From: Gammaproteobacteria bacterium
GTDB taxonomy: Bacteria > Pseudomonadota > Gammaproteobacteria > Coxiellales > Coxiellaceae
Length of the DNA stretch: 64,000 nt
Assembly: GCA_023266215.1 (NCBI GenBank)
Contig: JAHFRQ010000003.1
Coordinates: forward strand, 103,793 to 167,792
Reading direction: 5' to 3'
A program made the translations under genes and the position numbers. Below are positions 63,573 through 64,000 of this stretch, one piece after another. Every line of letters starts with the position of its first letter. Position 1 is the first letter of the stretch. The notes below the pieces were generated by a model, which was not told the DNA's origin, ran no database searches, and worked only from the letters and a program-made list of their open reading frames with translations.

Positions 63573-64000
63573 AATCTCAACAGAAGCGCTGGCGAAAGCC
63601 TGCGCGCGTATTCATTCTAAGCAACAGCAAAACCCTTCAAACCTTACTGCGAGCATGCTTTCCAGCGTTTTTTGGATATTTTTATTTCGGATCCGCAGGC
63701 ATAGGGATTCTAACCATTCCGCAATCGGACGTTTCATCACGGATTTGAACAGGTGTTTGAACGTATTTTTTGAATAACTCGCTTAAATGGCTTGCCATTT
63801 TTTCAGGGCCAGTTTTTTTTATAAGGGAAGTGATTGAGTTCAAAAAATAACTGCCTTCTAACTTATTGCTCACCATTATCAATAGTACCGAAGCCCATCG
63901 CGGCAGCGTGGGCGCGAGAAAAAGAACAATAAAAATACAAACTACGGTATTTCTTTTTTATTAAAATCTGTTATTTTTTATAAATGAAAAAAATAGATGA
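63573..64000. other. Gene-poor end of window
   Basis: No convincing gene is seen in these 428 bases apart from a doubtful minus-strand frame at 63682-63882. The last 80 bases are very AT-rich. An ATG-containing frame may begin at about 63984 and run out of the window, but too little is visible to call it. Confidence 0.5.
63682..63882 (-). pseudogene. Doubtful minus-strand coding remnant
   Basis: A 66-codon frame from TTG reads MIMVSNKLEGSYFLNSITSL and ends GMVRIPMPADPK. The frame stays open about 20 codons further upstream with a hydrophobic stretch (CIFIVLFLA), but no ATG, GTG or TTG and no SD is found there. It has natural-looking residue composition, so it may be a gene that lost its start or a fragment. 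No family recognised. Confidence 0.3.

Noticed and set aside
63508..63777. Plus-strand frame of 89 codons at the end of yheS
   Set aside because: The first 20 codons are a shifted reading of the yheS coiled-coil region, no SD is present and the remainder shows no protein-like pattern.
1..64000. tRNA or rRNA genes
   Set aside because: I looked for GGTTCGAATCC-type T-arms and conserved rRNA stretches. The GTTCGAA matches near 24790, 25110 and 25340 are inside the DUF4143 ATPase gene and have no surrounding cloverleaf.

Overview
The window is an AT-rich stretch of a gammaproteobacterial chromosome. The most likely source is an intracellular Legionellales-type bacterium (Coxiella / Berkiella / Aquicella / Legionella neighbourhood). 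Three things suggest this: the recA-recX-alaS-lysC-csrA gene order, the order rpsB-tsf-pyrH-frr-uppS-cdsA-dxr-bamA-skp-lpxD-fabZ-lpxA, and scattered unrecognised or eukaryotic-like proteins between housekeeping genes. This placement is inference. No rRNA, tRNA, CRISPR array, transposase or secretion-system gene was recognised.

Layout. 1-4.0 kb: 3' part of dnaX, two YbaB-type genes flanking recR, and a convergent DEAD-box helicase. 4.1-8.3 kb: AI-2E-type permease and MATE pump, with an AbiEi/AbiEii toxin-antitoxin pair directly upstream of the MATE gene. 8.3-13.8 kb: asd, a secreted GH17 glucanase-like protein, a small conserved protein, csrA and lysC. 13.9-16.8 kb: an accessory cassette between lysC and alaS, made of two paralogous membrane-hairpin proteins around an MFS transporter. 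16.8-22.3 kb: alaS, recX, recA and a Bcr-type MFS. 22.4-28.1 kb: secreted histidine phosphatase, glpK, a DUF4143 AAA ATPase with tandem palindromes upstream, a small protein, and a 621-aa protein with a CE-clan cysteine-protease/acetyltransferase-like active site. 28.2-36.5 kb: dnaE, an archaeal/eukaryotic-type proS, ddl, a second AbiE-type pair with a perfect operator dyad, and rnhB. 36.6-44.0 kb: a GnnA-like oxidoreductase, lpxB, an inserted F-box-like gene, an MFS, a ROK/polyphosphate-type glucokinase, a K+ channel, lpxA and fabZ. 44.1-47.5 kb: porin, a large unknown protein and a 204-bp inverted-repeat element that separate fabZ from lpxD. 47.5-58.3 kb: lpxD, skp, bamA, dxr, cdsA, uppS, frr, pyrH, tsf, rpsB and divergent map. 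58.3-64 kb: a secreted Cys-rich protein, a 518-aa helical unknown, a DUF1016 nuclease, YheS-type ABC-F, and a nearly gene-free end.

Main theme: a conserved envelope, lipid A, translation and replication backbone is interrupted at discrete points by accessory modules. These are toxin-antitoxin pairs and candidate host-directed proteins: an F-box-like protein, a CE-clan-like protein, and paralogous hairpin membrane proteins. The clearest event is at the end of lpxB. A roughly 0.9-kb segment carrying the F-box-like gene is bracketed by a 22-bp near-perfect direct repeat, and the second copy still encodes the native lpxB C-terminus and stop codon. A dispersed GGGAGAGGG hairpin repeat occurs five times, and in two places (recX, tsf) its end appears to supply the Shine-Dalgarno sequence.
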